A stretch of DNA of 64,000 bases, taken from contig CAKUMB010000003.1 of the NCBI GenBank assembly GCA_934667475.1, positions 62,001 through 126,000 on the forward strand, written 5' to 3'. The position numbers and the translations under genes are program-made. Origin of the DNA: an uncultured Muribaculaceae bacterium. Its GTDB lineage: Bacteria; Bacteroidota; Bacteroidia; Bacteroidales; Muribaculaceae. Positions 62,001 to 64,000 of the stretch are shown in pieces; position 1 is the first letter of the stretch, and the number at the start of each line of letters is the position of its first letter. The notes beneath the pieces are model-generated. The model was given only the letters and a program-made list of their open reading frames with translations, ran no database searches and was not told the DNA's origin.

Positions 62001-64000
62001 GGTTTAGGGCGTACTACACCAACGCCTACAGCGTTAACTACAGCGACAACATCGACCCGACGCTGAACAGCTATTGCAACCCAGTGTCGTGGACAGGCCG
62101 CATGCTGAATTACTCGGGCAACAACAGCACATGGCCCACATTCAACATGTATGGGCAGATGCCGTTCTACTCATTCGACCTTGGCAGCGGCATGAGGCCG
62201 CGAATGCTTCTGGCAAGAGCAAATGAAGCTGTCTATGGTTCAATATCGCTGGAAGAAACCGTTGTGGTTAAGCGGAAATCAAACGGGGCGGTGAAACGGC
62301 AGCTCGACAATGTGGCCGTGCGCGAAAACGCGGTGAAGACCGCACTATGGCGGCCCATGCTCACCACCGACGCCCAGGGCAACGCCTGCGTGGAGTTTGA
62401 AGCCCCGGCACAGAGCACCACTTGGGTGATGCAGGCCATTGCCTACGATGGTGCCATGGCCAGCGACGTGATGACGCGCGAAATAGTGGCACAGAAGCCC
62501 ATCATGGTCAAGCCCAGTCTGCCGCGCTTTGTGCGCCAGGCCGATGTGGTGACACTCACCGCCAGCGTGCAGAACGCCGCCGATGCCAGTGCAAGCGTGA
62601 CGGCTGTGGTCGAGGTGTTTGACCCGCGCACCGGCAAGAACCTGGCCGAGCACACCGTGGAGCGCACCCTTGCCGCCAAAGCCAGCGACACCGTGAGCAT
62701 AGCCCTGTCGGTGCCAGCCCAGCTGCCCTATGTGGGATTCCGCATCCGCGCCACCAACGGCAGCTATTCCGACGGTGAGCAGTGCATGGTGCCCGTGCTG
62801 GCGGCAGAGTCGCCAGTGGTTGAGAGCACGCCATTCTACATCGACGCAGCAAAGCCCCAGTTTGCCATGCAGCTGCCGCAGTTCAAGAGCGGTTCGCGCG
62901 TGACACTGGAATACTGCGACAACCCCGTGTGGTATTGCGTGCTGGCCCTGCCCACCATCTACAACGGCGAAAACAGCCACGTGGCCACCATCGTGGCCCA
63001 CGACCTGTTTGCAGCCGCCGTGGCACAGGGCACAGCCGCCAGCCACCCCGAAGTGGCAGAAGCCATAAAGCACTGGAGCAGCAACGCCGACTCCACACTC
63101 ACGTCGATGCTGCAACGCAATGCCGACCTGAAGATAGGCACACTGCTGGCCTCGCCGTGGATTAGCGACGCCGAGCGGCAGACGCTGCGCATGAGCCGCA
63201 TAGCCAACCTTATCGACGAGCAAAAGGGCAAAGCGGCAGTCGACAAACTCATCGACGCGCTGGCCGGCCTGCAAAGGCCCGACGGCGGCTTCACGTGGTT
63301 CTGCTATCCGGGCTGCTCAGCATCGGTGTGGACCACCGGCGAGGTGCTTGAACTGATAGGTGAAACGCAGCAGCTGGGCTACCTCAAGGGCAACGACAAG
63401 CTGGAGCGGATGGTGAAGCGCGCGCTGCAATACTACGACGCGCAGACGCTCAAACTCTACAAGCAGCAGATCAAGCGCCGGCCCAACGACCACAGCGGCT
63501 TCAGTTCATATGCCTACACGCGCACACTGTTCCATGGATACAAGCTCGGCACTGAAAACGCCAGCATGCTGCAAAAGGTGATGCGCAGCCTCGCCAGCGA
63601 GTGGAAGGGTGCATCGCTCAGCGACAAGGCCTTCATGGCCATGACGCTGTGGCGCAACGGCAACAAGGCCGAGGCGCGCCGCATCACCGAGTCGATAAGG
63701 CAGTTTGCCACGACCAACGCCACCGGCATGCACTGGGACCAGCTGAACAACAGGAGTTGGCTGCGGCACGGCAATGTGGCCGTGACGGCTACCATAATGC
63801 GTGCCATAAGCGAAGTGGACGGGCGCAAAGATGAAATCGACCAAGTGCGCAAGTGGATGCTGCTGATGAAGCAAAGCAACGACTGGGGCTCGTCGAGCCT
63901 CGCCGCCGACGCCGTGCAGGCCCTGCTGGCCACGGGCAGCAATTGGACCGGCAGCAGCGGCAGCGCCACAGCGACGGTAGGCGGCAAGAGCATAGACCTT
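59090..64000 (+). CDS. alpha-2-macroglobulin family protein, 3' end cut by the window
   Basis: An open frame of 1637 codons runs from ATG 59090 off the end of the window. The product has a Sec signal peptide (MRKESGIIIAAALASIGATT, cut after ASA), a helical N-terminal part, then macroglobulin domains: TADLKTGAPIKGVKV, AIYRPGEKIKYSGIVYW near residue 500, VNEYKAPTFAVEL near 585 and an A2M block ALWRPMLTTDAQGNACVEF near 1083. The terpenoid-like toroid follows (GGFTWFCYPGCSASVWTTGE near 1394). Where relatives have a thioester CxEQ after ALPxL, this one reads ALPTIYNGENSHVAT, without Cys or the Gln. It may trap proteases only by conformational change. Confidence 0.92.
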   Translation, partial: MRKESGIIIAAALASIGATTGASAKTPDFNYPKTVSATAETDLQSALKSNDGKKMVDAMVRYSIAQSIISSDNIAGIMNRIDSVKNQERRPEYRSMLYYFKAIMLKHYGQMHGLRTKGVEGARPADYSEWSREQLLAAADSLIEESVANEAALRGHTLEEFGTLIADNTPESRLYCPTLLDFMLLQGMQAASNKQLKNKLKDKLISNNPANSALGMDMRLLGADNDKAMELWRSNKESEFSALALLQYKGIDNKAIYGALQEYARSFPESRYINGIKNRITQLETKKLNISYACELTPTDTVKVKVELSNLKDFKLNVYSVPAKKGDRYGNLKRSELKLVGSTSHSGHGGTVPFDDTVTVQLPPLPYGIYVIAPEFEQNGKLVERNDMQRALLRVHNIAVMKFNRSSKGGNTLVTADLKTGAPIKGVKVNSKKNTLGTTDGNGVLHLDKLQNTGSWVTLSAIKGDDKFSPEFSVYRGYTNAYTTKDASLFTDLAIYRPGEKIKYSGIVYWADQQSRRPCEGERVTVALCDPNGKEVARDSSLVTDAYGRIEGTFDVPTDRTMGTYRLEMLRHGGIVIRRASVQVNEYKAPTFAVELKDAKPSYNKGLPVAIKGEAKTYSGMAVANAKVSVKLYRSEWSWWWRGGSDEGDLVGDTTVITDENGQFAIEYPAITFTPSSDNSDEAEWMRPFYSYSLKAECTDAAGETQRADASFVIGSKRSVSLKDDHADLDASKPVKLPATYNSTVEGDTHAQCLYKLVTTNDESKTVATGNFDSANPVIDLTKVPSGRYKLLLSVLADTMAEPSEATVTLFRLTDSKAPVDNCQLWTAQAASSVDDADVAHITIGTSVPQSHIYYVASDRTGEVARGWLHYKPGMHELKLQIPAKENNILKVCLASVYGGEVTQRTLQFESKAHAHTTQLKVSSFRDRIVPGAPEKWQFKLVDNNGKPVAGALMLEVIDKAINSLNPNEWWFRAYYTNAYSVNYSDNIDPTLNSYCNPVSWTGRMLNYSGNNSTWPTFNMYGQMPFYSFDLGSGMRPRMLLARANEAVYGSISLEETVVVKRKSNGAVKRQLDNVAVRENAVKTALWRPMLTTDAQGNACVEFEAPAQSTTWVMQAIAYDGAMASDVMTREIVAQKPIMVKPSLPRFVRQADVVTLTASVQNAADASASVTAVVEVFDPRTGKNLAEHTVERTLAAKASDTVSIALSVPAQLPYVGFRIRATNGSYSDGEQCMVPVLAAESPVVESTPFYIDAAKPQFAMQLPQFKSGSRVTLEYCDNPVWYCVLALPTIYNGENSHVATIVAHDLFAAAVAQGTAASHPEVAEAIKHWSSNADSTLTSMLQRNADLKIGTLLASPWISDAERQTLRMSRIANLIDEQKGKAAVDKLIDALAGLQRPDGGFTWFCYPGCSASVWTTGEVLELIGETQQLGYLKGNDKLERMVKRALQYYDAQTLKLYKQQIKRRPNDHSGFSSYAYTRTLFHGYKLGTENASMLQKVMRSLASEWKGASLSDKAFMAMTLWRNGNKAEARRITESIRQFATTNATGMHWDQLNNRSWLRHGNVAVTATIMRAISEVDGRKDEIDQVRKWMLLMKQSNDWGSSSLAADAVQALLATGSNWTGSSGSATATVGGKSIDL

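Overview
The window looks like a chromosomal segment of a gut-type Bacteroidales bacterium, most likely of the Muribaculaceae/Bacteroidaceae kind. The evidence is: promoters of the Bacteroidetes type (TTG, about 20 bases, then TAnnTTTG) before several genes; few Shine-Dalgarno sequences; an 11-subunit complex I with fused nuoCD and no nuoEFG in the cluster; a very short ATP synthase epsilon subunit; surface lipoproteins with acidic residues right after the lipid cysteine; and a C-terminal domain resembling the type IX secretion sorting tail. Genes are GC-rich and the gaps between them are AT-rich. No tRNA, rRNA, CRISPR array, insertion sequence or prophage was seen.

Layout. (1) 193-2903, plus strand: a polytopic membrane protein, a small acidic protein and an outer-membrane barrel candidate. 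(2) 3071-30642, minus strand: 18 genes that read as one large locus for peptidoglycan breakdown and N-acetylmuramic acid (MurNAc) salvage. In transcription order it has two propeller/amidase pairs, a divergent BadF-type kinase, two large amidases with golvesin-like domains, two paralogous glycosyltransferases, a HIT-like DUF4922 protein, a SpoIID-like protein, an AmpG-like permease, a NamZ-type exo-muramidase (DUF1343), an FAD/Fe-S D-lactate dehydrogenase, a NagX-like membrane protein, a MurK-like kinase, MurQ and an SGNH hydrolase. (3) 30836-48388, minus strand: nuoA-B-CD-H, then the whole F1Fo ATP synthase (atpD-C-B-E-F-H-A-G), then nuoI-J-K-L-M-N. The ATP synthase genes sit inside the complex I operon. 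(4) 49054-64000, plus strand: a surface region with a serpin lipoprotein, a TonB-dependent receptor, three lipoproteins, a second serpin with a duplicated promoter, an ECF sigma factor with two small envelope proteins, and an alpha-2-macroglobulin family gene cut by the window end.

How it fits together. In region 2, secreted amidases would strip stem peptides from glycan, NamZ would release MurNAc, the AmpG-like permease would import it, and the kinase and MurQ would turn it into GlcNAc-6-phosphate plus D-lactate. The flavin/Fe-S dehydrogenase encoded between these genes would oxidise that D-lactate to pyruvate and pass electrons to the membrane, close to the operon for complex I and ATP synthase. 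Region 4 carries three broad-range protease inhibitors (two serpins and one macroglobulin), suggesting defence of the cell surface against host or microbial proteases. All functions are inferred from sequence motifs read by eye; no database search was run.
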